64,000 nt of DNA, from NCBI GenBank assembly GCA_037179385.1, contig CM074190.1:11738206-11802205 (forward strand), given 5' to 3'. This DNA comes from Holothuria scabra. Its lineage: Eukaryota; Echinodermata; Holothuroidea; Aspidochirotida; Holothuriidae. The notes below the pieces were generated by a model. That model saw only the letters and a list, made by a program, of their open reading frames with translations, did not search any database and was not told the origin of the DNA. A program made the translations under genes and the position numbers. Below, in pieces: positions 35,201-47,147 of the stretch (position 1 is the stretch's first letter; every line of letters starts with the position of its first letter).

Positions 35201-37560
35201 AAAAATCAGTAAAATTTACAATTCCTGTAAATTTAACAGCATAATTTCTATATTTCTATTTACCACAAAAATTGTTTTTCAATTATGCAAATTAGAAGGA
35301 TATACCTCACTTGTTAAAAGGTTACATTGAAAACACTCTGCATGGTATAGGTTATTAGTGATGTGACGTCACATAAAAAGTGTAGCCTTCAGATTAGTTC
35401 AAACTGACCTAAACTCCTTTGAGATACTTTAGTATGCGTGACCAAAATTTTGACATAAAAATTGTAAATTTATGCTTAGGTCAGGCCTAAACTAATGAGA
35501 TCTGTAGAAAACAAAATCAGTTTGGGGAAAAAGAATAAGTAGTCAATCAATACAGGTAAAAAAATAATTGAGATGTAGGCTATGAACTGTGTTTCTTTAA
35601 AAACTGTGAAGTAAAGTTACTCACAATAAACAACGTGTGATAGACGTGGTACACTAACAGAGCGTAACTTTTATCAGTCAACACAATGCCTTCAAACTTA
35701 CTTCTGAACGCCGCCCTTTGCCAGAGGGTCGGGAGGACTTTAGAAAAAGGACTCTGGTTCTCATGCTTGAAACACGAGGGGACATTAGAAAAAGTAATAT
35801 TCTATTGAGTGCGACATAACGACATAACAATCATAATGCAAAACAGTTTTATTGTTTTTCGATATTTCTACATAGTACAGCTGACAAAAATTTTGCTTTA
35901 AAACTGCTCCACTTTAAGTTCTACAGGATTTGCGTTATTTCCTTTACAATTGACTGTCAAAATAGTAACGCGTTTTTGTTGGCAATATTGCTGAAGGTGA
36001 TTTCACTGTAAAGTTTACAACTTTTTTACAGTGTAATGTGAATACCATGGTTGAAAACAGTAAATATTGAAATTTTGTTGTCGTTAAAATTTTATTGTTT
36101 AAAACTTTATTTATTTAGGTAGTTATTCTTAAAACACAATCTTCAAACGGGTTCACTTTGTGTTGAAGTAGAGCCACTAGCCCAAATCCTTTCGAAAATT
36201 TGTCCCAAGCCTAGAGCTGGGCCGAAGTCTGTTCAAAAATCCCATTTTTGTTCGTTTCTAAGAATATGTAAAATATAAGTTGATAACATTTTTTTTTTAT
36301 TTTAGCCTGGATGTTCTCTTCAAATGATTTTGAAAAATGTTGTGGAAACTATTTTGGTTATCCCCAACAACAAGAGGACTATTTGTGCTACAATTATAGC
36401 TGCGCCCTTCGCAACCTCTTTTATTTGCCGGGAGAGTAAATTTAATGTCACTCTGTGTATTTTGTAAGCTTATAATCACGCTAGGTATGGAAGCAATTAA
36501 CTTAGCACAGCGACAACATTCATTAATACGCCAATAAAGCATGAAGGTACTTTTAGTTCGGCAAAACCTATCCCTATATTACAGAAGATGATCCTTTTTA
36601 TCAGAATAAAGTGCAGATAGTGCAGTTACTGGTGGTTGTTTGAGCATTTTGTTATGTGGGCCTTAAAACAACGCTATTAAATTATGTCTTTTGTCAATAA
36701 TGGTGCAAGAGTAATTAGTAATTAGAGTTATTAGAATATCCAAAATTGTAAGACGACTTAATTCGCTCCCTGAAGGCCGTTTAAATTGGTTCCCAGAAAT
36801 TTGTGCCTTTTAAAACAAATATTTGAAATGAAGAGCTTATATTGAAAAAAATATGGAATCTTATGAAAGGAGTTTTAGAAAAACAGGCTCTATTTCAAGT
36901 TAACCTGTGTTACTTGATGATTTGGTGTCACAAAAGTAAATCCACCATTTTCTTTATATTTCCTCTTTCTAGAGCTATGAAAAATTTCCAGACGTTTTCT
37001 GTGACAATTGCTCATCAGGCATTGCAAAGCTCGAGGCACGTCAATTGAGCTTAGCATGGGGAGGGGAACTTGAAGGTGGAAAAGTCCCCCAAATTTGTTC
37101 ACCCCTCACAATTTCAAGTTGTCATTGACTTGACACAGGCTTTTAAAATTTTGTTACCCTGCAATTTTTGGGGCAGCTCCCTTGAAGCCATTGATGCCCC
37201 TTCAGTACCTTGTCTGGAGTGTGTTACAGTTACTTTGATGCGAAATATGTTTAATCTAACCATTTGTTATGACGGGACCAATCAGGGTCATTGCATCATG
37301 GGAAGGATTTTGGGGTGTAATATGCCGGGAGAAATGTCTCATTCCCTCTGGAGAATTTCTTTTCAAGTTGGGTCTCCTGATGAGGAATTTTGCAAACCTA
37401 AGAATGTTGAATGTGACCCGCTTTTTGACGTTCCCGCCTTAAAACCCTACCTAACCTAATATAACTCTAAGCACTGTACTTAAGTTAGTTGCAGTTTACC
37501 CATAGAGCAGGATAATCCAAGACGAACAATTAAATTTGACAAAGTGTAGTAGAAGTGCAG
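32296..37560. other. Intergenic DNA, no gene recognised
   Basis: About 5.3 kb of AT-rich sequence. Two short similar stretches (GCC(A)GA..GG.GGGAGGACTT.AGAAAAAG at about 33220 and 35718) hint at an old dispersed repeat. A small CAGGGGCGG/CCGCCCCT pair at 34874-34943 looks like the ends of a tiny element, without duplications. Open frames of up to 129 codons (33565-33939, 37070-37459) have no recognisable motif. Confidence 0.35.
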
Positions 37561-37601
37561 TGAACGTGGCATAAGGACAATAAATGCCACGCCTGGCTAG
37601 A

Positions 37602-37636
37602 GAAGAGAGCGTCAGCAAAATACGTCCGCTCTCTTC
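37602..37636. promoter_or_regulatory. Hairpin-forming inverted repeat
   Basis: GAAGAGAGCG (37602-37611) and CGCTCTCTTC (37627-37636) are perfect 10-bp arms around a 15-nt loop. It lies 20 bp before a palindromic CCAAT pair. Confidence 0.45.
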
Positions 37637-37655
37637 GACTCCAAATCATGCACTG

Positions 37656-37669
37656 ATTGGCTAGCCAAT
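37656..37669. promoter_or_regulatory. Palindromic double CCAAT box
   Basis: ATTGGCTAGCCAAT is a perfect 14-bp palindrome containing CCAAT on both strands, the core bound by NF-Y. It is followed by TTATGCAAT. The position near a CpG-richer patch suggests a promoter, but there is no transcript evidence. Confidence 0.35.
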
Positions 37670-37979
37670 TATGCAATCTCATGTAATGCCCTGAAGGGAA
37701 TGTAATAACGAGGTAGAATTCCTATTATCCTCCTCTATGAGTTTACCTTAGACCTTAAAAGTTACCGTAGGCGTAACTTTGTAAGGGATTTTCCCTCAGA
37801 AAGTGTGCAGTGTCGACTGCCACGATGTATCTATGGTATAGTGTTGAAAGGTTCCGCACTTGCGGCTCTTCACCGCGGAGGTACGAACCTTCGTAGCATG
37901 CTAGATACATTGAAAGAGTTAAAGACCAACAGTGTATCACTCAGTCGCAAAGGACTCGTTGCGTTGTTCAGACGTGACT

Positions 37980-38340
37980 AACACCTGGAAGCAGCGGTAC
38001 AGTGGGTTGAATCGGTTGTCCATTGTCACGCATCCGTGAGTACTGTTTAAGTTGACAATTCAAGCGAGCGCAAAACAACTTCAGTCACAGTAATTCACTG
38101 CCCGTGACGGCTTCGATTTGTGCTCGGCGGTCCACAAAAGCATGGATGGTAAAGACTGTTCTTCATTACGTTACGCAAGAACCAAGAAAGGACAGTAAGT
38201 TAGGCCTAGCAACACACGATACAAGTGTGCACGTGAAAGCTGTTGGTGTTCAACTTCAAGGAGGTACGCCTACCAAAAGCCATACTCGTAAGTCACTATT
38301 TTCGCCTATTCACAATCACACTAACGTTACGGCCCGAGCC
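37980..38340 (+). promoter_or_regulatory. CpG-richer patch with a possible noncoding first exon
   Basis: CG dinucleotides cluster here (CACGCATCCG, GCGAGCGC, CCCGTGACGGCTTCG, CTCGGCGGTCC, ACGTTACGC) compared with the surrounding DNA. A strong donor, GACA|GTAAGT, lies at 38194/38195. It could be the promoter and 5' UTR exon of the receptor gene whose signal-peptide exon starts near 47.0 kb; this is inference. Confidence 0.3.
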
Positions 38341-38617
38341 AATTCATGTATTGTATGTTGTGCTAAGAGTTCTAGGCAGACCTCCCCCAAGAATATAGCC
38401 TAGCTAGTTGCACACTCCACACCATTGGTTCTTTTTATAAGGCCTATATGTACCTGTAACCATTATTTTGAGCCTTGTTTTGCAATAAATTAATTACAGA
38501 ACATGCCTTCCAGAAGATCTGTTTATCAGTGCATGGAGTCAGACTCAGAGTCCCACTCAAACATGGTCAAAGTATGGGGTGGTTCTTGTGAGTTTTCATT
38601 TGATCCTCCCTTGCAGG

Positions 38618-38975
38618 CAGGGGCGCAAATCTCTGTTTGAGAGTGGGGGGGCCAAAATGCTTATGATGTGCCCATGAGTACTAAACTGTGCACACTTGGC
38701 GGGCTTCGCGAGCGCGAAGCCCCAAAGGACTCCTGGTGGGATCCAGGGGCAAAGCCCCTGTGGGGGTCCAGGGGGTGAAGTCCCCGGAAGCTCTTGTGTT
38801 CTGGCGTTTCCAAAGCTTCAGGAAAAACTGTTTTCGAATGAAAAAAAAACGAAAAAAGGTGACCATATTTTTAGGTCTACTCAAATTTTGGGGGGGCCAA
38901 ATTACGATTTGGCCCCCCCACTTTTTCACTTGAGGGGGCGAAGGCCCCCCTTGCCCCCCCGGATTTGCACCCATG
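38618..38975. mobile_element. hAT-like MITE
   Basis: 358 bp. Ends CAGGGGCGCAAATC and (inverted) CATGGGTGCAAATC, flanked by CTTGCAGG (38610-38617) and CTTGCGGG (38976-38983), one mismatch in 8. The interior has inverted G- and C-rich runs (GGGGGGGCCAAA and TTTGGCCCCCCC). Confidence 0.8.
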
Positions 38976-39120
38976 CTTGCGGGAACTCGGCAACGCCCCA
39001 ATGGAGGGGTATTAACCCCAAGCTGGCAACGCCAGTCTCGTGAGACAAACTCACCGTTTAATTTCTATGGAAGGGATATAGCAGGTTAACTACAACCCAG
39101 AAAACTAGACCACAATTTTG

Positions 39121-39196
39121 ATGTCGGAGCTGGGACTTTAACTCACGACCTCATGACTGGAAGACCCAGTTCATTACCACTGTACCACTTGCTCCT
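39121..39196 (-). repeat. tRNA-derived SINE-like fragment
   Basis: The minus strand reads like a tRNA: AGTGGTACAGTGGTAATGAAC (A-box region), GGTCTTCCAGTCATGAGGTC, then GTGAGTTAAAGTCCC in place of a B box. The B box is degenerate, so a working tRNA gene is unlikely. It lies directly 5' of a truncated LINE. Confidence 0.5.
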
Positions 39197-39239
39197 GTTA
39201 CTGCATAATCTCCACAAAACTGGATGTAACATGCAGACA

Positions 39240-40190
39240 CAGAATGCTTGTCTTATATTAATGATATTGTTAGTGCTGCTTCTTCCGAAGTTAGGTTGTT
39301 TGCTGATGACTGCATGTGTTTGCTATAGGGTCATCAATAATCCTGCAGTGACTGCAGTGAGTTACAGAAGGACATCATTAACTTGGGCCAGTGGGCCAAA
39401 ACTTGGGGTATGAGATTCCACCCGGCTAAGTGTAATGTTATGTCTGTTTACTAGGAAGCATAACCCAATAATCTATAATTATACTCTTAATGGGGCTAAT
39501 CTGACGAGGGTTGATTCAAGTAAGTATCTGGGGGTGACTATCACTAAGAATCTCAGCTGGGGCAAACATATCCAACTTGTTTGTAATAAGGGAAGTAGGA
39601 TCTTAGGCCTATTACTCAGGAACCTCTCATTTTGTTCCAAAGATGTTAAATTGGCAGCCTATAAAGGTTTACTAAGGCCCTTGTTGGAGAATGCTTGTTC
39701 CGTCTGGGATCCACATCAGATTTCACTCCAAGATAGATTGGAGGGAGTACAAAAAAGATCTGCCAGGTTTATAGCCAGCGAGTACTCCCGAGAAGTTAGC
39801 TCTATGACAGCACTCCTCAAAGATCTAGGTCTAGATACTTTGTCTGACCGCCAGAGATGTTGCAGACTTATAATTTTTGCCAAAGGTATTTATGGTCAAG
39901 CTAACATCCCTCTGTCTAATCTTTGTAAACCTACGCGTTGTTCTCGTAACATGCATGCTTTGCACTTTGGCCCCCCCTTTGCCAGGACTAATTGTTTTAA
40001 GTACAGTTTTGTCCCTAATACTATTCTGGATTGGAATAACCTCCCAGAGAGTCTTATTGCAGGGGGCCATAAGTCACCCAAAGCCAGTGGATTTCATAAC
40101 GAACTCTTTGAGGGCCTGACTGATCACACGGCACGTACACAGTGTATAAATGTCCTTTTGGATGTCTCACTGTCTTGAAGAAGAAGAAGA
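39240..40190 (+). mobile_element. CR1/jockey-like LINE, 3' part
   Basis: The RT region reads CLSYINDIVSAASSEVRLFA ending in the catalytic FADDC near 39300, then QWAKTWGMRFHPAKCNV. A long open frame follows (SSKYLGVTITKNLSWGKHI, LRPLLENACSVWDPHQI, LEGVQKRSARFIASEYSR, SFVPNTILDWNNLPES). It has one break near 39330 and a shift near 39440, and ends TGA followed by a (GAA)n tail at 40180-40192. It is 5'-truncated, as usual. The intact 240-residue C-terminal frame suggests a fairly recent insertion. Confidence 0.88.
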
Positions 40191-40192
40191 AT

Positions 40193-41261
40193 GCAGAGCA
40201 GCAAACTAATTACTAAAATGAGCTCTACTAAAAATTTCTTCAAGACTAAATGGAACCCAATCCTGACTTAAAAGTATTCACAAGTGGGGGGCATCCCTAC
40301 ACTGGGTGGGAGGCAGTTCCATTCAGCAAAAGTCCTAGGGAACAGTGTGGGGTGACTGCCAAGTGTGCAGGCCCGAGGAGTGTGCATCTGCATTAACATA
40401 TAGGCCTAGCTGTAAGAATCTTGAAATGACAGAGCTCTTGGGTGCCCATTGGATGGCACACTGAGTATAAGAGGGCACAAGCCAACTTCCACATGCTACT
40501 CAACATGATCTTCACTCAGACTTCACTTTCACAGCCTACCTGTACATATACCATCTTGACAGCTGCTGTCATTGCATGCAACTCCCACTCCACTTTTCTT
40601 AAAAGATATAGCAGAGGCTTCAAATCAGTGCAGGGCTTAAGAATATTATTGTGTACCAAGCCATACTGATATTGTGTTATTCTGAAAATCATTGGGGCAA
40701 ATGCATGTGGACATGGGAACTGCAACTTCATCCCTCATTATCCTGAAGGCTTTTTTTTTTGAAAAATACCCGGCCTTACTACATACAAATAAAACATATG
40801 CACTGCTATCACGCCTCTACTTCATTCACTGGAACGCCACTACTCAAGTGTCTAAATACACCTAAAAGAGCTGGGTATTCTATACTCCTGAATGTTTTCT
40901 TTGACAATAAGGAAAAAAATGAAAATGGAAAATGGTTCAAAAATTGACATTTGTACTGGTTTGCAGTGGCATACAGAGAGAAACCAAGATATTGACAATT
41001 TTCTAATATTTATGGAAATGAAAAGGGGATTTTACTCACTATTCTTCTGGAAAGGGCAGGGGCTAAAAATCTCCCATAGCCCCCCTTGATGGAAACCCTG
41101 CATGTCATTAGTGGCAGGCATATGAAGGCTAAATATGAATGCATAACAAATTATTGATTTGTCATTATGTACAGGTGAATTAATTGTAAGAGATTATATT
41201 TTAAAGTACCATGAGAGTTTGTCCAGTTTCTTTTTTCTCAAATTATTTGTTATATTTTTGT
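40193..41261. other. Intergenic DNA, nothing recognised
   Basis: No exon, RNA or named repeat seen; only short open frames without motifs. Confidence 0.35.
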
Positions 41262-41371
41262 GGGGCCCGTTCCACAAAGAGTTACGCACGATCTTAAGTA
41301 TGATTTACTGTTGGCTTATGTATGGTGAATCAAACTTAAGATTGTGCGTAACTCTTTGTGGAACGGCTCCC
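41262..41371. mobile_element. Small fold-back MITE
   Basis: 110 bp with arms of 37-38 bp: GGGGCCCGTTCCACAAAGAG, TTACGCACGATCTTAAG and CTTAAGATTGTGCGTAACTC, TTTGTGGAACGGCTCCC. Only about 35 bp separate the arms. The target duplication is unclear. Confidence 0.8.
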
Positions 41372-41999
41372 TGAAGTGTGTAATATATCACAAAGTAAAG
41401 TTTCCACTAAATTGTTGAATACCTATATTTCAGTAGCTTCAGTTGGATGCCGTTGACTTTTCTATGTAATCCTACAATGAACTTAACTTTTACATAAACA
41501 AACACTGGATTTCAGCCAAGAGGTGTGGGTACGTACAGTAATCTAGCTAGGCTAGTTTATATGTACATACATTTTTTATGCACTCAATAAATTTTTACAG
41601 AAATTTATATTGTTATACTTTTGAAATGGTTGCCAGAGCAAAGCCCAATATTGATCTGAAATTGAAAAACAAGATTTTTAAGTATTTCATTGTGTTATAG
41701 ATATCCATGGTTTTATTTCCTCTCAAAAAGATTTGACTAGAATCTTAAAGGGTCAATTCCCTCACCCCAAACCACAATTTTTGTAGCGGTTAACAGAAAG
41801 TCAGAAACCCTCAATTGGCTCAGCTCCTTGATTGACAGCTATAGTTCAAACAATGTAAAGTACCATAGCTTATATTACACAGCCTGTGCTATACTGAAAA
41901 TGTTTTTGATTACACATTGGGGTCTTGTTAAATAGTCACCCTGAATTGAAGCAATATGCTGAGGTTGCTGAGAATGTTAGTATCGTTAAAGAAATTGAA

Positions 42000-42850
42000 G
42001 AGTCTGGAAGAAATTAGCTTTCCATAACTTTACTAACCATCCAGGGTGTTAATGAAACAGGTCTGTATATAGCTCTTAGAAACAGCTTTTGGTTTAAGCA
42101 CTTGATCCTTTGTAAATTTGAACAACATTTGCCAATAATTTGCATTCCAAAGGTACAGAGACAGAAAATGCTAAAGAATTTACGCAGAACCCTGGATCGC
42201 ATTGATCTACCAAGCTTAAGAAAATTGACAACAGCTCATTTGGACCAGGTGCTTTACTAGTATTCAGCTGTAAAAGCATATTATAATGAGGTCACCCATT
42301 CACAGTTCAAGTTGAAAATTAATAGAATCACTGTAAGAGTTGTAATCTAGCTACCTTCGAATATCTCAAGTGGCTACTCGATTATATGGCTGGGATCCAA
42401 TTAAGGCAAGTATGTGCATGAAATTTTGGGCAATATAAGCAGGATATATATAAGTTTTCATTATAGTAGAAAGAAGATACCTCAGATGACTTATTTTTGG
42501 AACAAATGAATCTCCAGAATTTCATCAAATTATGATTTGAATCCTTAGCAATGGCCAAAGTGAAAGTCCTGTGCAAATGTCCTTCTTACAAATAGCACTG
42601 GATTTTTAATCTGTACGTTCCCAGAGTGGATTCCAAAGTCATTAACCTATTTTGTTTTGCTCTCAAATACAAATTCCTTTTCTTTCTACCAAGTTTAAAA
42701 TTTCTTTTGAGATCCAACGTTGAGAAGTGCCTTGCTGCCTTTAAAGGGGTTGTTCTCGTACTGATACAGTAGATGCCTCTATTACTGATTTGAGATATTT
42801 TGCCATGTAGAGCAAATGGTATCATCATAAAAATCCATCCAATTCATTCT
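42000..42850 (-). mobile_element. Degenerate CR1/jockey-like LINE fragment
   Basis: Minus-strand frames give, in order, a KRNLYLRAKQNRL-type linker, LMKFWRFICSKNKSSEVSSF, then LLQLNTSKAPGPNELL and LANVVQIYKGSSA, YRPVSL and VSKVMES. These are the LINE blocks around the start of the RT domain (L..N.SKAPGPD, W..A.V.PI.K, YRPISL). Several frameshifts make it non-functional. Confidence 0.75.
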
Positions 42851-43869
42851 AGAAAGATCTGATGAATATTCATCAAGATGAGCATCCTTGAAGTTATAAC
42901 TTTCCTTAAAAACACGTTTTACAGATTGTGAAGTGATAATACAAACAACTTCAACTGCCAGATGATCACAATCCTGTGTAGATTGTCAGATACACTACAA
43001 AAGTTGATAATGAAAGGATTGTTTAATAGTGAAAACAAGACTGTCCAAAACTGAAGTAGCTTTTACAAGCTGAGGTTATATAGGTTGGCTTGCACAAAAC
43101 TTGTGTCATACTTATTGTATGAAAAACATAAAATATGATATCACCAGCTGTTGAAGGAGGCCTTTTTGGTAAATTTCAGTCAATATGTGTGTTTAAGTCA
43201 CTATGCATAGACTGAGATAAAATCATAATGCTTCCTCAGTGATGCAATTTTTAACAAAGAGCCACTTAAGTTTGTAGAATGACTGGCAGGTGGGGGGGGG
43301 GGGGGGGTAACAACAAACCACTAGTCCTTTTCCCATGAAGCAGGTAAAGCTCACCCAGATAATTTCATAAAAGTCAGATTGTAGGAACCAAGGAAGGTAA
43401 AATAAAAAGATTCAATAGCAAGTAATACACCTCCCCCATGTTTATTTCTGTCTTTTCTAAAAAGTTGATAGTCACTAGATTGTATGAGTTGATTATTAGT
43501 ATAAGTGCTACCCAGTCATGTGGTATAAATAAAACTATGTTACACTTCTGGCATTTACACAACTTTTAATGCTTTGCTGAGGGTAGATTGTAGAGCTATG
43601 GCTTTTATCTGACTCAAGACTATTTGCTTAACTTTTAAGAAAATCAAGGACTGTCATGAATTGAGGAGAATTGCCCTTCAAAGAATTATAAGTCTCCTGA
43701 AGTATTATTTTGATAAAGATCACAAGTCACTGAAGGTCATCAAAGGTCACATTGTGGGAAAACCATGTGAATATATGATACAGTATTTCAAGAAACTTTC
43801 AGAAATGAAACATAGTATGAAACAAAAGTTGATTATTAGTATTATTATTATTAACTATTATTATTACAT
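42851..43869. other. Intergenic DNA with a G16 run
   Basis: No gene recognised. An uninterrupted G run occupies 43292-43307, a possible quadruplex or slippage site. Confidence 0.4.
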
Positions 43870-44690
43870 AAACTTATAAAGTGCACTACCGTAAAATGTT
43901 CAGTAACGCTTTACAACACCTTAAGAAACAGCCAGGCTAAAAAAATACGTTTTCAAATTTACCTTAAACAACTTAAGAGATACAGACTCTCTAGCACTAA
44001 GAGGGATGGAATTCCATAACATAGGGCCACTAAAAGCAAACGCCCTTCCTCCCAAATTGCTATGTCCCACAAAAGGAAAAATCATGCTTGTCTCCCTATG
44101 AGTAGACCTTCTTAAGTTGTAAGAAGGAGGCTTAACAATACACATATCACAAAGATAAGAGGGAGCCTGTCCACAACATGATTTGTGCACTAGAAAGAGA
44201 ATTTTGAACTTTATTCTATAATCAACTGGAAGCCATTGCAAACTTCTTAAAGTAGGGGTAATGTGTTGGTGATAATTTATACCACTTAACACTCTTGCAG
44301 TAACATTTTGAACTTTTTGCAATCTTTGAATTTGCTTTTTTTGGGCAGCTAGGCCATACAAGAGGCTGTTAAAGTAATCAAGGTGAGAAAACACCACCCA
44401 TGAATAAGCTAGGGAGATACTTTGATATTTTATGAATGTTATGGATGTTGTTCATATATTTGTTGTAATATGTTTTTCAAAATTTAATGAACAGCCGTAA
44501 TAAACACCTAAATTTTTAACGTCATGGACCTTTCTAACTTCAACACCTCCAAACCTTAAACTTTTACAATCAACTTTACTTAATTGTTTAGCAGTACCTT
44601 AAAGAATAAATTCTGTTATACCGTCATTCATTTTCAAACCATGAAACAACATCCACTTCTTTATGTCAATATGCATGCCCTGCATGCAAA
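43870..44690 (-). mobile_element. L2-like LINE, 3' end
   Basis: The minus strand encodes an RT C-terminal region: KNLGVYYGCSLNFEKHITTN, then an open frame HLDYFNSLLYGLAAQKKQIQ, RLQKVQNVTARVLSG, SLQWLPVDYRIKFKILFLVH, LGGRAFAFSGPMLWNSIP, and terminus VNLKTYFFSLAVS. The 3' UTR (TTGTAAAGCGTTACTGAACA-type) ends in a TAATAA-rich tail at about 43835-43872. It is 5'-truncated. Confidence 0.85.
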
Positions 44691-44699
44691 CTCAATAAA

Positions 44700-45340
44700 A
44701 AATTCTCTTGATTTTGGTGGAGGTCAAAAGTCATTTTGGGCCATCTGAGGTCATCTTTGTGAAGACATTGTATCTGTAAGACTTTTTGGTTCCTTGTGTT
44801 AGCAAAAGGAACCTATGTAGTCAGGTTTCTGTGTGTATATGTGTGTATGTGTGTGTGTCTGTGTGTCTGTGACACTAGCTTGGGTAAGCTGTAACTCAAC
44901 AAGGGAAAGTTGGATTAAATTGAAACTTGGTATATAGAAGTGCCATAGTTTGAAGGTGTGCCCTGTCGTTTTTGGTGGAGGTCAAAGGTCATTTGGGGTC
45001 ACCAGAGGTCAAAAACTAAAAACCTCAAAAAGATATTTCAAGGTAGGAAACTTTGATAGATGTCATACTTGGTGTGTGGATGTGTTATGTTGTAAGAATG
45101 AGATCTGATATGTTTGTTGAAGGTCAAGGGGTCATCTGAGGTCACCAGAGGTCAAACCCTGAAAAATGTTTTAACACAGTATTTTAAGGTAGAAAGGACA
45201 GATTTCAAATCAATCTGTGTTTGGTTAAGGTCAAAGGTCATCAAGGTCACTGGAGGTCAACCACTGGAAATGTCATTTAGAAAATCTTGTAAGCTAGCTA
45301 GATAAAGATAGGTTCAATAGAGTTTTTACCTCACCTGGTT
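44700..45340 (+). repeat. DR1-repeat element, diverged copy
   Basis: TG-rich microsatellite (about 44833-44870), GTGACACTAGCTTG, then diverged 145-bp-type units with perfect AGGTCAAAGGTCA at 44979-44991 and 45228-45240 and GGGGTCACCAGAGGTCAAA. Same organisation as at 14.7 kb. Confidence 0.75.
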
Positions 45341-46490
45341 TTGCATGCTTACACACCCAAACACCTTAGAAGTTTGGCCTTTATGTTCGTTTAGTAATCA
45401 TTCCTTCGGGTTGTACACAGATTTTCCATCATTCAAAGTTTTAAGAGGGCAATAACTGAAATCTGTAGATTTCAATGAGCACAGGTCACACTGCATTAAA
45501 CTGGTCTCTCTGCCAGTGAAAGCAATGCATGGATTATACAGTATGTCTCTTTAATACTGCTGTGCTCTGTGGGGGTAACCTAATCCTTATTCTAATATCA
45601 CACCCCATTGATCACTTGCTTTCTGTTTTACTGCTGAATAAACCCTGTTTTCTATGTAGAGATAGCAAACAGGACAAATGGTAGATTGTTTTAAAGTAAT
45701 AACAAGTTTTATTTGAGAGCAGGTAAAAATAACTTATGAGAGAAGTATAAGGGGTGTTTTTCTCTCTCTCTGACCACATTGTGTTTATTGGCAATAATAT
45801 CAAGTTTGATTACAAGCATAAATACATACAGAAATGAGGAAATATTTCTGAAGGATCACCAAGCTTTGTACAAGTTGAATGTAAGTAAGGCCACAAAAAT
45901 TTAATCATTGATTTCATGTAATATTAGTAACAAAATACCCTTGTGAAGATGTTACAAACATGGAGTATAAGCTTTTGCTTAGCTCTATTTTGGAGACTGG
46001 CTGTACAGTTCTTGTAATATCCAGCAAAGAACCACAGTGCCCATTGGGCTTTTGTTATTCATTAAATTGCTATTCACATGAAGTTTGTATGGATTATGCC
46101 ATACAGAGTTAAGGTAACTAGTGTTGTTAACATGAGACTGAATGTCATTAGAAGTCACCTGATGTTAACTTTTACAAAAAATTTCAAACGTGAAGCAGGA
46201 CAAGTATGCCTCTAACCCGTATCAGTAAATGCTGAAAATGAAATACAATTACCTAATTGTTAACCTGATGTCATGACATTCAGGGATTGCATTTTTCTAG
46301 AAGAGTTGTAATAATTTTTAATGGAATTATATTTTTTATCTTAAGACAATTCAAAATTTTTTATCATACTTGAAAAATATTCCAGTGGAATGCATATTGG
46401 AACAATGCCATGATTTACAGTAGTAAGCTGGTTTAATTTTCTTTGTAAAGATGGAAGGGTCATGAATAATATCTAAGACTGAATTGTGTT
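45341..46490. other. Intergenic DNA upstream of the receptor gene
   Basis: No gene, RNA or named repeat recognised in this AT-rich stretch. Confidence 0.35.
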
Positions 46491-46496
46491 TTGGGT

Positions 46497-46750
46497 TGTA
46501 AGTAGAATGACTGCATGGTTAGAGCATCAGACTTGCAGTTGAGTTGAAGGTTGGGAGTCTTGGCTGGGTCGTGCAAAAAGATTTAAAAAAAGGAACCTAC
46601 TGCCTTGGGCTTGGTGCTCAGCAAAAGCAGTGGAGTAGGGAAATCAAGCCATGAGTGAGCCACAACTGGAAAAAAAGGCTGTGGCCAGTTTCCAACCAAC
46701 CAATTGGTTGGAAACTGGGCTGCAAAACTCCATCTAACCTAATTAATCTT
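46497..46750 (+). repeat. tRNA-derived SINE-like copy
   Basis: Starts with AGAATGACTGCATGGTTAGA and GCATCAGACTTGCAGTTGA, resembling the D-arm to anticodon part of a tRNA, then GGTTGGGAGTCTTGGCTG in the B-box position (degenerate). The body continues with CTTGGTGCTCAGCAAAAGCA. A perfect hairpin lies at 46685-46718: CCAGTTTCCAACCAA, loop CCAA, TTGGTTGGAAACTGG. Confidence 0.5.
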
Positions 46751-47050
46751 AGGGAGATGTAAAAATTTCTGTTGGCATAAAAACACCTGTTTTAGTGTGA
46801 AACATAACCCAAGATTACAATGTGTTTGCATGAACAAGGTCCATTTACGGTATGTTGAACATTGAACAGTTAGTGCTATCACAAAATGAAAAAAAAAGCT
46901 TTAGTGATGTACAACTGCAATAAATGCATGCTTTAAATTTGCAATATTTATACTTGCTACAAAAGTTTCATATCCTGACATGTGTTCTACTTGGATTGTT
47001 TATCTCAACAGGTTGTGTAAACGAACAGTTAGCGTCATCACTTGGAAGTG

Positions 47051-47147
47051 ATGTCTAGGAGATTAATGGCATACAGAATACAGATAATAACAACTGTGTG
47101 TGTTGTATCCTTCTTTGTGTTTGTGAATGCAAGATGTTCCAAAGATG
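47051..47147 (+). CDS. Receptor exon 1: signal peptide
   Basis: ATG at 47051 opens MSRRLMAYRIQIITTVCVVS, FFVFVNARCSKD: basic start, hydrophobic core, and a likely cleavage after VNA. Donor CAAAGATG|GTACAG, phase 1 out. A second ATG at 47066 is possible, but the first has a purine at -3. A possible acceptor TATCTCAACAG at 47011 would make 47012-47050 the end of the 5' UTR, with an upstream noncoding exon elsewhere. Confidence 0.7.

Noticed and set aside
37070..37459. A 129-codon open frame as a gene
   Set aside because: No recognisable motif, no splice or promoter context, low-complexity hydrophobic/Cys mix typical of chance frames.
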